From Phoenix dactylifera (Eukaryota > Streptophyta > Magnoliopsida > Arecales > Arecaceae), in contig NC_052409.1 in NCBI RefSeq assembly GCF_009389715.1, positions 8,311,213 through 8,375,212 on the forward strand: a DNA stretch of 64,000 nucleotides, read 5' to 3'. The position numbers were made by a program, and so were the translations under genes. Below the pieces are notes generated by a model. It saw only the letters and a program-made list of their open reading frames with translations, searched no databases and was not told the origin of the DNA. This document shows, one piece after another, positions 34,164-44,527 of the stretch. Within the stretch, counting starts at the first letter, position 1, and each line of letters begins with the position of its first letter.

Positions 34164-34846
34164 GGAGCTTTTAAGTACCTTTAAATAACTTCTCACCAAC
34201 CAAACACAAGATCGTTCAAGAGAGAAGAAAGAAAAAGAGGTTCAAGGGAGTTAGTGCTTTCAAGAGAAGAAATCAAGTGCATTCAAGTTTTCTTCATCTG
34301 ATTTCGTGCTCAACTACTCACTCCCACTCAGCATTCAAAGCTCGCATTCAAGCCAACGTGATCCACATCGGAAGAACCACCATTACCCACGCTTCCAACG
34401 GCAAAAAGGGTTTTTCCGGTTTTGTTGTTTTTCATTATTATATTTGCTTTCATAAGAGCTTTTAAATTTTTGTAAAACATTTGATTATTGTGCTTGTTCC
34501 AGTCAAGGGACTTGGAACAAGGGATAGGCGTCCCAAGCCTAGGTTAAATTGGGGAATTGTAGGGTTCGTTGTTAGCCCGGGGTAAAACAACGAGTTGGGT
34601 AGTGCACTCGGAAAACTACCGGACTGTAATCGCTGATTATAGTGGAAATTCCCAAAGGTGTTGGGGAGTGGATGTAGGAGCAGTGGAAGCTCCGAACCAC
34701 TATAAATCTTTGTGTTTGCGATTGACTGTGCTTATAACTTTATTTTTACTTTAGCACATACACTTGTGTGTCTTGTTTTAATTAGACAAAAAGTTTTAAA
34801 ACACCCAATTCACCCGCCTCTTGGGTGACCATCTCTGGGCAACAAG

Positions 34847-34858
34847 TGGTATCAGAGC
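34847..34858 (+). promoter_or_regulatory. Primer-binding site (initiator tRNA-Met)
   Basis: TGGTATCAGAGC lies two bases after the LTR end. It matches 12 bases of the initiator tRNA-Met complement and then diverges. Confidence 0.85.
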
Positions 34859-34908
34859 AGGTGCTCTGTGTATTCTTGAAGACTTAACCGTCTTTGCCAA
34901 AGATCAAG

Positions 34909-36705
34909 ATGGCAACACCCTTCAACAATGTCTCTGCTGAGGGGCAGGCAACCAATAGACCTCCACTCTTCAATGGGACAAATTATTCCTATTGAAAGAC
35001 TAGAATGAGAATTTTTATTCAAGCACAAGATTATGCCTTGTGGAGGGTTAGAATCAAGGGACCACACGAACCATCTCACATAGTTAATGGCATTCAAGTT
35101 CCCAAACCTGAGGAGGATTGGGATGAGAATGATAGTAGGATGGTTCAACTCAATGCTAGAGCCATGAACTCATTGTTTTGTGCTCTAGATGTAAATGAGT
35201 TTAATAGAGTCTCCACCTGTAGTTCCGCCAAGGAAATATGGGATAGGCTTGAAGTTACCCACGAGGGTACCAATCAAGTCAAAGAGTCTAAAGTGAACAT
35301 TCTAGTTCACAAATATGAGTTATTTAAGATGGAACCCAACGAAACTATTTCATGCATGTTCACACGCTTCACTGATATAATAAATGGTCTAAAGAATTTG
35401 GGTAAATCTTACACTAACTCAGAACTTGTGAGGAAAATTCTCAGGTCCTTGCCAAAAGTTTGGGAAGCGAAGGTCACGGCGATCGTAGAAGCTAAAGACC
35501 TCAACACATTGGCACTTGAACAACTATTGGGCTCATTGATGACGCATGAGCTTACAATGAAGCAACATGAAGAAGATGTGCCAAAGAAGAAGACAATCGC
35601 CCTCAAGGCTACTTCAAGTGTTTGTGAAGAAGAAAGCAGTGAGAGTGAAGAGGAAAGTGAAGATGAAGACTTGGGATTAATAGTAAGGAAGTTCAAAAAA
35701 TTCATTAGAAGAAAGAAACCCTTCCCAAGAAAGAAGTTTGGAGGGAGAAATGATTGGGAAAAGAAAAAAGAAAAAGAAAGAGACCCAATCATATGTTATG
35801 ATTGCAAGAGACCGGGACACATCCGCTCTGAATGCCCTCAACAGAAGAAGCACTATGGAAAGAAGAAGAAGAAGGCGTTGAAAGCAACTTGGGATGATAG
35901 TGACACATCCTCCTCCGAGGAAGAGAAGGAAGAGACCGCCAACTTGTGTTTCATGGCATTCGACGACGATGAGGTATGTCAAAGCTCAACTACAGATTTT
36001 ACTTTAGAAGAATTATATGAAGCTTTTCAAGAGCTCATGAGTGATTGTAGTATGTTAGGAGCAAAAAATAAAGAATTAAAGGCCTCCAATCAAAAACTAA
36101 AGGATGACATTAAAAACCTATTAATTGAGAAGGAGAGCTATGAAAATGATAACATCATTGACCTAAAGAATGAAAATTCAAAACTTAGCATTGAAAATGA
36201 AACGGCAAAAACACTCATTAAGGAATTAAGTCTAAAAGTCAAATTCCTACTCAATAGTAATACCTCACTTGCACAAAATGTTGAATCCCTTAAAAATGAT
36301 AAGGAAGAATTGGCTAAAGAAAATTTGGACCTTAAAGATGAGGTACACAAGTACAAACCAATTGTGCAAAAATTTACACATAGCTCTGAAAAATTAAATC
36401 TTATTCTATCCAATCAAAGAGCTGTTTTTAATAAAGCCGGATTAGGATACAAAACTAGCAAACAACAAAAATATCTAAAGAACTTTTTTGTGAAAGCAAA
36501 AGATATCAAAACTGAAAAACTTACATGCTTTCATTGTGGGAAAAGTGGACATAAAGCCTATTCTTGCATTCAAAGAAAGATTCAAACTAACAAGAATACA
36601 TTTGTAAAGGGTAAAAATACAACTAAAATGTGGGTGCCTAAGGGAACCAACTACACTAACCAAGAAGGACCCAAGAAAACTTGGGTACCTAAGAGCTTCA
36701 CATGA
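34909..36705 (+). pseudogene. Sirevirus gag with early stop codon
   Basis: The capsid/nucleocapsid protein starts at ATG 34909 (MATPFNNVSAEGQATN). A TGA at 34993-34995 stops it after 28 codons, at a position usually Trp. The frame then continues open for over 560 codons. Domains: a UBN2/copia-type gag core (MRIFIQAQDYALWRVRIKG to MTHELTMKQHEED), an acidic Ser/Glu stretch, zinc knuckle 1 CYDCKRPGHIRSECP, a long coiled coil (about 36050-36360), and zinc knuckle 2 CFHCGKSGHKAYSCI. Lys-rich linkers (KKKKKAL) suit RNA binding. The real stop TGA at 36703-36705 overlaps the pol ATG. Confidence 0.93.
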
Positions 36706-39700
36706 TTATTTTGCAGGTATGCCTTGCAGCCGGGAGCAAAAAGAGAATGTGGTATCTTGATAGCGGTTGCTCAAGGCATATGACCGGTGACGAGAGTCTT
36801 TTCGTCACCTTGAAATCAAAAGAAGGAGGAGTAGTCACATTTGGAGACAATGCTAAAGGTCAAATCATTGGCGTTGGTAAAATCTCCATATCACCCTCCT
36901 CATTTATTGACAATGTATTGTTAGTTAATGGATTAAAACATAATTTATTAAGTATAAGTCAATTTTGTGACAAGGGGTTTAAAGTGTCATTTGAATCTTC
37001 CCTCTGCATAATTAGTAGTCCAATTGACAATGAGATCATACTTATGGGACATAGGCGTGGAAATGTTTACATGGTAGATCTTGATGATCTCACCATGAAA
37101 GATGGCCAATGTCTTGTAGCCATGGATGCCAAGGTCAATGAGACTAGCTGGTTATGGCATCGTAGGTTAGGGCATGCTAGCATGGATTTAATTTCTAAAT
37201 TGATTACAAAAGATCTAGTCAAAGGACTACCAAAAATAGACTTTGAAAAGAACAAAATTTGTGCTGCATGTCAACTAGGAAAACAAACAAGAAGTTCTTT
37301 CAAGTCTAAGAACATAGTTTCAACATCAAAACCCCTAGAACTAAGTCACATGGATTTATTTGGACCCACTAGAACTGCTAGTCTAGGAGGTAAGAAGTTT
37401 GGTCTTGTAATTGTTGATGATTTTTCACGTTTTACATGGGTTTCATTTCTTGCCCACAAAGATGAGTCCTTTTCCGCTTTTATCAAGTTTCATAATAGGA
37501 TTTCGAATGAACTTAATCTTAAACTAAAACAATTAGGAGTGATCATGGTACCGAGTTTGAAAATCAGCATTTTGAAAAATTTTGTGAAGAAAACGGTATC
37601 AATCACAATTTCTCGGCTCTTAGGACACCCCAACAAAATGGGGTGGTAGAAAGGAAGAATCGCACACTAGCAGATATGGCTCGTACCATATTTTGCGAAT
37701 CGGATCTACCAAAGTACTTTTGGGCTGAAGCAATAAATACTGCTTGTCATATTTTAAACCGTGCTTTAGTTAGATCTATCTTAAAGAAAACACCTTATGA
37801 GTTGTTGAAAAATAAGAAGCCCAATATAAGCTATTTTCATATTTTCGGTTGTCGCTGCTTTATTTTAAACAATGGAAAGGACAATCTAAGTAAATTTAGT
37901 GCTAAATCAGATGAGGGGATCTTCTTAGGTTATTCCTCATCTAGTAGAGCGTACATGGTCTTCAACAAGAGAACTCTCGTTGTTGAAGAATCCATTCATG
38001 TTGTTTTTGATGAAGCTAATGGAGATTCTTCTAGAAAAGAAGAAGATGGTGATGCAGGTATACTTGAAGACAGAATGAAGGAGTTCTCCATACAAGACAA
38101 ACAACTTGAGGATGAAGTGAAGGAAGATACAATTCAGCAAGATGAAGAGGATCAACCCCAAGCAAGAAATCAAGATCTTCCGAGGGAATGGAGGTATGCA
38201 CATGGTCATCCAAGGGATCTAATCCTTGGTGACCCTTCACAAGGGGTAAGAACAAGATCCTCTTTAAGAAATACTAGCAATTATCTTGCATTCGTTTCAC
38301 AAATAGAGCCTAAATCACTAGAGGAAGCCGAAACAGATGAAAATTGGATAAATGCTATGCAAGAGGAATTAAACCAATTTGAAAGAAATCAAGTTTGGAC
38401 TCTAATGAAAAGACCCCCTAATGTTTCAATTATAGGCACCAAGTGGGTATATAGAAATAAACTAGATGAAGATGGAATAGTAATAAGAAACAAAGCTAGA
38501 CTAGTTGCCAAAGGCTACAATCAGGAAGAAGGCATAGATTTTGATGAAACCTTCGCTCCTGTTGCTAGGTTAGAGGCTATTAGACTACTTTTGGCATATG
38601 CATGCTTCATGGACTTCAAACTCTATCAAATGGATGTAAAAAGTGCATTTTTAAATGGTTATATAATGGAGGAAGTTTATGTAGAACAACCTCCAGGATT
38701 TGAAAACCACTTACATCCAGATTATGTCTTTAAATTGCACAAAGCATTGTATGGACTTAAGCAAGCCCCTAGGGCATGGTATGAAAGATTGAGTAACTTC
38801 CTAATTGAAAATAAGTTTAAAAGAGGAAATGCAGACAAAACACTCTTCATTAAAAGAAAAGGGAATGACTTATTGCTTGTGCAAATTTATGTGGATGATA
38901 TAATCTTTGGTGCTACTAATGATAGTCTTTGTCAAGAGTTTGCTAAGCTTATGCAGGAAGAATTTGAAATGAGCATGATGGGTGAGCTCAACTTCTTCCT
39001 TGGGCTACAAATAAAACAATCAGAGGAAGGCATCTTCATCAGTCAGTCCAAATACATCAAGGAAATGTTGGAAAAGTTCAAGATGAAGGATGCAAAGGAA
39101 ATCAGCACACCCATGGGCTCAAGTTGCAAGCTTGACAAAGTTGAAAAAGGTAAAAGTATAGACTGCAAATTGTACAGAGGTATGATAGGATCTTTACTCT
39201 ACCTTACTGCTAGTAGACCAGACATATTATTCAGTGTTTGCATGTGTGCTAGATACCAAGCATGTCCTAAGGATACACACTTGCAAGCTGTTAAAAGAAT
39301 ATTCAGATATCTAGTAGGGACATCTAATGCAGGCTTATGGTATTCTAAACAATCTGATTTAAATTTAATTGCTTATTCCGATGCTGATTTTGCCGGGTGC
39401 AAACTCGACAGAAAAAGCACAAGTGGTACTTGTCAATTCTTGCGTGCTAACTTGGTTTCTTGGTTTAGCAAGAAACAGAATTCAGTTGCATTGTCCACAG
39501 CTGAGGCTGAGTACATTGCAGCCGGAAGCTGTTGTGCCCAAGTTCTTTGGATTAAGCAACAACTTGAAGATTTTGGTATCAAAATGGACAACATACCAAT
39601 TAGATGTGATAATACAAGCGCAATTAATTTAACAAAAAATCCTGTCCAACACTCTAAATCAAAACACATAGAGATTAGGCATCACTTTATAAGGGATCAT

Positions 39701-39832
39701 GTGCTGAAAAATGATGTATTGATTGAGTATGTATGCACTGAAAACCAATTGGCCGATATCTTTACAAAGCCCCTTTGTAAAGATAGGTTCAATTTTTTAA
39801 GGAATGCTTTGTGCTTGTATCCTAACAAATAG
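36702..39832 (+). pseudogene. Sirevirus pol (PR-INT-RT-RNase H) with one frameshift
   Basis: Protease shows YLDSGCSRHMTG. The GAG-pre-integrase/zinc part is WHRRLGHASMDLISKL...CAACQLGKQ. The integrase core starts at HMDLFGPTRTASLGG. A one-base loss near 37535 throws the frame off within the core; the next frame resumes with [16 protein letters not shown] from 37643. RT is complete: [43 protein letters not shown], and the catalytic YVDDIIFG. RNase H ([46 protein letters not shown]) ends [10 protein letters not shown]. In the intact family this polyprotein cuts itself, copies the RNA and integrates the cDNA. Pol lies in the -1 frame relative to gag. Confidence 0.95.
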
Positions 39833-40478
39833 ATTGAACTTATAATGCAATGCTTTGTAAGCTCTAGAGATACATATGAATGCTACTCAAACTAATAATA
39901 CACTTCAAGGTCACATATAGCAAACCTAATGCCTAATAAGTGAAAACATGAATCTATCAAAGTTAGATGACGAATTGTTTGACTTTTCGGAGGATGGTTA
40001 CCCTCCCTTGGACTCTTCATGGAGATATTTTCAGAGCCTATTTCATAGGCATTCGAAATTTGGTCAAACATTCCTCATTTCAATATTGATAATTCAAAAA
40101 TCATTATCAAACTTTTATAGGATGTATTATTAAGGGAAAGGATCACAAGCAAGCTCACTCTATATTCACCAAAAGAAATCACACTGATTATTGTGGTTGA
40201 ATAAAACAAATTGGGAAAAGACAGAAATCATTCTGAAATTTTTCAGTGCCGGAGACGTCTCTGGCAAATCACAGAGACGTCCCCCCGGTGAGACGTCTCG
40301 CATTAGTCGCGGAGACGTCTCGGGGACCGAATGAAAGTTTTTAAAATAGGTCGAAACAGCTCGAGCCGTCCCGAGCTGCCTTCCTTCGTCCCCAACGAAA
40401 ACCGAAACCCTAGCCTCCATCTTCTCTCCACCACAAACCGAACCAAAATCTTTCCCCATTTCCCTAGATTTCCAATCC
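39833..40478 (+). other. Spacer between pol and the third ORF
   Basis: No credible ORF. It contains a 70-bp cluster of palindromic 10-mers also found in the LTR (listed separately) and ends with a C/A-rich leader directly before the ORF3 ATG. Confidence 0.7.
40252..40321 (+). promoter_or_regulatory. LTR-type palindrome cluster upstream of ORF3
   Basis: Perfect GAGACGTCTC occurs at 40252, 40290 and 40312, plus a partial GAGACGTCCC at 40274. This is the same word that is clustered in U3 of the LTR. It sits about 160-230 bases before the ORF3 start. It may be an internal promoter or enhancer for ORF3 or a chance relic; no clear TATA box follows. Confidence 0.65.
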
Positions 40479-41918
40479 ATGGCACCTAAGAAAGCTAGGC
40501 GAACGGGTGGGAGGCGTCCTAGGGTAGCAAATGACGACGAAGAACTGAGGGAAGAGCCCTCCGCGCCGTCTCCTCCGGTTACTCCGCCAACCGTGACCCC
40601 CTCCTGTGCGAATCGCACAGTAACCACAGGTAGATACATAGATTTTCAGTTTCTAGCTAATGAGGGGTTCTCTATTGGAGAGAGACTCCGTGCCCAAGGT
40701 TGGGAACATCTATGTTCCCTAAATATGTCAACCTATCCCGGCCTAATGAGAGAAATTTTTAGCAATATGGCCTTAGGGAACTCGGGGTACACCGGATATG
40801 TCCGAGGCACATTGGTAGAGATCAATGAAGACATTTTATCTAGTGTGTTACAAATACTCAAGTACGGTGAGGCTCCGACCTCACATCCCCAAAGGGAGAT
40901 TGCCCTAAACCTAATTTTAGGTAGAGAGGATTGCGGTCCTCTTGACATAGTTAAGTCCCAAGACCTCAATGCCGAAATGAGATTGCTTTTGAGCATAGTT
41001 AACCGGGTCTTGTTTCCAAAAACCGGTCGCTTCGATTTCGTTTCGGAGCGAGACTTAGCCATCATGCACCACATCTTTCTAGGGATTCCCCTAAACCTCC
41101 CTAGGCTCATGATGAACTACATCTCCATATGTCATAGGTATTCTAGATTTAGCATACCATATGGGATGGTCTTCACCCTACTGTTCAAACACTTTAAGGT
41201 TCCAATCCCTGAAAATGAGCCAGAAAAACCTTTAAGAAACACTGATTATTACAATGAGAGCACATTACATAGGATGGAGTTTCACAAGAAAGATGGGTCT
41301 TGGGTTAAGGTCTCTAAAAGAAAATCCCAAACCATAGAGCCTGAGATCCAACATCAGGAGCCTGACCACCTCTCTCCTCCACATAGCCCTATGACCTTTC
41401 CTGATGTACCTTCCAGCTCGGCTGGACCATCCACTTCAGTGCCTCCTCCTCCAGCTAGTGGATCATTGTCCTTATCAGATGAGCAGATGCACACCCTAGC
41501 ATCCGTGATGTGCCAGCAGATGAGGGAAGAGATGAGATCAATAATCTCTGCTGAGTTAGCTTCCATCCGCACCTCACATGAAGCACTCCTAGAACAATTG
41601 AAGGAGATCAAAATTCAGATGGAAGCTATAGGGTCAGAATTAGTTCGTGTGGCAACAAACCAAACTATAAGATCAATGGAGATACAGGCTGAATTGAAGA
41701 TCATATCGGATGGTCTTCAAGAGTTGACGAGCCCTGAAGGCAATGTGGGCAGTGTGGCTGCCCAACTTAGAGGAAGGATTGACAGGGCAACTCATGAGTT
41801 TGAAGCACTAGTGACAGCCCTCAATCAATCTCAGGGAGATCACTTCAGAAGCCTAATGGATGCAATAAATGGATTTATAGAGGCTGCTGCTAGGGCTATT
41901 GAGCGTGGTCGCCGGTGA
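40479..41918 (+). CDS. Third ORF of the Sirevirus (env-like position), intact
   Basis: The 479-aa frame is intact. It lies after pol and before the 3' LTR, where SIRE-type elements carry a so-called env-like ORF. The N terminus is basic (MAPKKARRTGGRRPR, a possible nuclear signal). A folded region of about 230 residues (YIDFQFLANEGFSIGERL to LLFKHFKVPIPENEP) resembles the 'putative plant transposon protein' family. A Pro/Ser linker follows (about residues 290-330). Then comes a long predicted coiled coil (DEQMHTLASVMCQQMREEM through about residue 415). No signal peptide or clear transmembrane helix is seen, so an envelope role is not supported by the sequence. Function is unknown. It may be expressed from spliced or internal transcripts. 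Confidence 0.85.
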   Translation: MAPKKARRTGGRRPRVANDDEELREEPSAPSPPVTPPTVTPSCANRTVTTGRYIDFQFLANEGFSIGERLRAQGWEHLCSLNMSTYPGLMREIFSNMALGNSGYTGYVRGTLVEINEDILSSVLQILKYGEAPTSHPQREIALNLILGREDCGPLDIVKSQDLNAEMRLLLSIVNRVLFPKTGRFDFVSERDLAIMHHIFLGIPLNLPRLMMNYISICHRYSRFSIPYGMVFTLLFKHFKVPIPENEPEKPLRNTDYYNESTLHRMEFHKKDGSWVKVSKRKSQTIEPEIQHQEPDHLSPPHSPMTFPDVPSSSAGPSTSVPPPPASGSLSLSDEQMHTLASVMCQQMREEMRSIISAELASIRTSHEALLEQLKEIKIQMEAIGSELVRVATNQTIRSMEIQAELKIISDGLQELTSPEGNVGSVAAQLRGRIDRATHEFEALVTALNQSQGDHFRSLMDAINGFIEAAARAIERGRR

Positions 41919-42820
41919 GGGACATTTTGTGGACATCTAGGGTTCATCTTTTTGTAAAACCCTAGGCTTATTTGAAACTTCTTCTTTTGTATTAGCAATC
42001 AATACTTGTAATGGCCTTTTATACTTGTAATGGTTTTCTTTTTATCCTTGTAATGACTTCAAATGATTGCAATGATATATGAATGTCATACACTTCCTTT
42101 TGAATCTTGGTGCATGTTTCTAATTCTGTGATGTGCCATGAGAATGTTCAAATTTGACAATGTGCAACCACTTTACTATTTTTGCCAACTTGTCAATGCA
42201 TATGAAACAGGGGGAGCACAACTTATATTCACTGCATTCAAAAGGTCTGAAATGAATTCCAAACCAAAGGGGGAGTAAAATGAATGCTGAATTCATGGAT
42301 GGCAATAACTTGGAAATCATTGATTGTTTCATTATAATATGAATGCTGAATTCTAATAGGCATCGTGTTTTAGGCACCTAAGGAAAATTTGTCCCCTTCA
42401 TTATTGATGACAAAAAGGGGGAGTAGAACCAATATATGGAATGCAAAATACAAAATTTACACTCATACTTAAAAGTTGAATTAGAAAAGATAAAATTGAA
42501 GAATATTGACTTTAAGACAATTACCCTTCTGGAAAAGAAAGGGGGAGTCAAAAGTATTTAGCTTTCAATTGTCTTATTTCATTAATTTACATTTTAACTT
42601 GATTCAAATCTAGTTGACATGCCAAAATTGCTCAAGAGCTACTAAGATCATTACTTATGCATAAGGATAGAACTGAAAGTTGACTATATTGAATTATGCA
42701 TACTGTATCTAGCTCTAACCAAAACACAATACTTGTACATCTGAACAAATACTGTGTATATGTTTAAATTTTAAATTTTGCATATACTCAGTGTTTTGTC
42801 ATCATCAAAAAGGGAGAGAT
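41919..42820 (+). other. 3' spacer with repeated polypurine motifs
   Basis: This non-coding stretch has purine motifs CAGGGGGAGCA (about 42209), AAAGGGGGAGTA (42268), AAAAAGGGGGAGTAG (42413) and AAAGGGGGAGTCA (42538). The last, AAAAAGGGAGAGAT, directly precedes the 3' LTR (42808-42820). The final one is the expected primer for plus-strand DNA; the others are upstream copies, a known Sirevirus trait. Confidence 0.8.
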
Positions 42821-44319
42821 TGTTGACCCCCTAATGGATTTTGATGAATACAAAATACTAGAGTATAATTCCCTTTATATTAACAATTTATTTGAGGATT
42901 TCAGGTGTTTAACTAAGAATATTGTTAAGAATTGTCAAGGCATGTTCCCATATTTTTCAAGGATTTATTGAAGATTTTTTGAGATAAAGAAAACAGATCA
43001 GGGACAGCCGAGACGTCTCCGGTTTGTCCCAGAGACGTCTCTGGCATGTAGAGGAAGAACTGGCACGTCTGGAGACGTCCCCGGCACCTGGCGAGGCGTC
43101 TCGCAGGGTCGGAGTCGACTCCCGACTCTGCGGAGTCGACTCTCTCAGAGACGGCAGAAAGGCCGATTTCAAGGGATGCGCGCGAGTCGTCTCCGAAGGA
43201 CGCGGAGTCGTCCCCACGCATAAAAAGCAAACATCCCGAGACGTCCCCAGAAAGCGCGGAGTCGACTCTCTCAGGGATTCCAGAGGACTTGTTTTTCGTT
43301 GATAAAACTACGGAGTCGTCCCCGACGTCGCGGAGTCGTCCCCATGCATAAAGCACAAACATCCCGAGACGTCCCCGTAAAGTGCCAAGCCGACTCTCTC
43401 AGAAAAACAGAAAAACAAGAAGTCGAGCTGTTCTTCTTCAGAGTCGACCCCAAAAAGCGCCGAGTCGACTCCAAACATCGTCAAAAGAATTTTTATACAG
43501 CCGAGACGTCTCGCGGTCAAGCGGAGACGTCTCCGGAGCGCCTGGGACGCGACTGGCACACTTTTGCAGGTTTGTTTGAATTTCAAACGGTAATATCTTT
43601 GTGTCTAACGGATCTATTGCTTGTAGGGCTATAAAAGGGAGCTTTTAAGTGCCTTTAAATAACTTCTCACCAACCAAATACAAGATCATTCAAGAGAGAA
43701 GAAAGAAAAAGAGGTTCAAGGGAGTTGGTGCTTTCAAGAGAAGAAATCAAGTGCATTCAAGTTTTCTTCATCTGATTTCGTGCTCAACTACTCACTCCCA
43801 CTCGGCATTCAAAGCTCGCATTCAAGCCAACGTGATCCACATCGGAAGAACCACCATTACCCACGCTTCCAACGGCAAAAAGGGTTCTTCCGGTTTTGTT
43901 GTTTTTTATTGTTATATTTGCTTTCATAAGAGCTTTTAAATCTTTGTAAAACATTTGATTATTGTGCTTGTTCCAGTCAAGGGACTTGGAACAAGGGATA
44001 GGCGTCCCAAGCCTAGGTTAAATTGGGGAATTGTAGGGTTCGTTGTTAGCCCGGGGTAAAACAACAAGTTGGGTAGTGCACTCGGAAAACTACCGGACTG
44101 TAATCGCTGATTATAGTGGAAATTCCCAAAGGTGTTTGGGGAGTGGATGTAGGAGCAGTGGAAGCTCCGAACCACTATAAATTTTTGTGTTTGCGATTGA
44201 CTGTGCTTATAACTTTATTTTTACTTTAGCACATACACTTGTGTGTCTTGTTTTAATTAGACAAAAAGTTTTAAAACACCCAATTCACCCCCCTCTTGGG
44301 TGACCATCTCTGCGCAACA
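42821..44319 (+). repeat. 3' LTR of the Sirevirus element
   Basis: It is almost identical to 33347-34844. Differences seen include C/T at the 15th-palindrome region, a perfect GAGTCGACTC where the 5' copy has GAGTCGACTT, and one extra T near 44135. It ends GCGCAACA before the TSD. Confidence 0.97.
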
Positions 44320-44459
44320 TCCTCTCAATGGTCGACAGATCGACAGACAAACATGGTTCCTCTATTTCGATCCATTTTTAATTTTTAAAATTTTTGAATT
44401 GAAGTCGGTGGGCATTGCTGACTTCAATCCGGATCAGGCCCAATGGGCCGGTTCTCACA
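44320..44459 (-). repeat. Inner part of the split gypsy-type LTR
   Basis: On the minus strand it starts TGTGAGAACCGGCCC and includes an inverted GAAGTC...GACTTC pair. It continues at 26833 downward beyond the two copia elements. No coding capacity. Confidence 0.5.
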
Positions 44460-44527
44460 TTTAAAGAGGGCTATACTTAATTGCTGAGGATAGAGTGATA
44501 GGATCAATTTTTTTAAAAAACAAGTTT

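Larger units (their letters stand above)
33347..34844 (+). repeat. 5' LTR of the Sirevirus element
   Basis: It runs from TGTTGACCCCC to GGGCAACA. U3 holds a cluster of palindromic 10-mers, and a TATA box CTATAAAAG lies at 34155-34163. Frames reported inside it are by-products of the repeats. Confidence 0.97.
33347..44319 (+). mobile_element. Full-length Sirevirus-type Ty1/copia element
   Basis: A 10,973-bp element with LTRs of 1,498 and 1,499 bp is flanked by the perfect TSD TCCTC (33342-33346 and 44320-44324). Order: LTR, tRNA-Met primer site, gag, pol (PR-INT-RT-RNase H), spacer, third ORF, a purine-motif-rich spacer, LTR. A third ORF after pol, two zinc knuckles in gag and repeated GGGGGAG purine motifs before the 3' LTR mark the Sirevirus (SIRE/Maximus) lineage. 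The LTRs differ by about 20 substitutions and one indel by eye count, mostly transitions. Gag and pol are each broken once. Confidence 0.95.

Noticed and set aside
29461..34858. TGGTATCAGAGC words considered as tRNA-Met genes
   Set aside because: Only the primer-complement is present, with no cloverleaf around it.
35409..36663. Minus-strand Ser/Leu/Phe-rich frames opposite Sirevirus gag
   Set aside because: They are antisense of Lys/Glu-rich gag; membrane-like composition follows from that.
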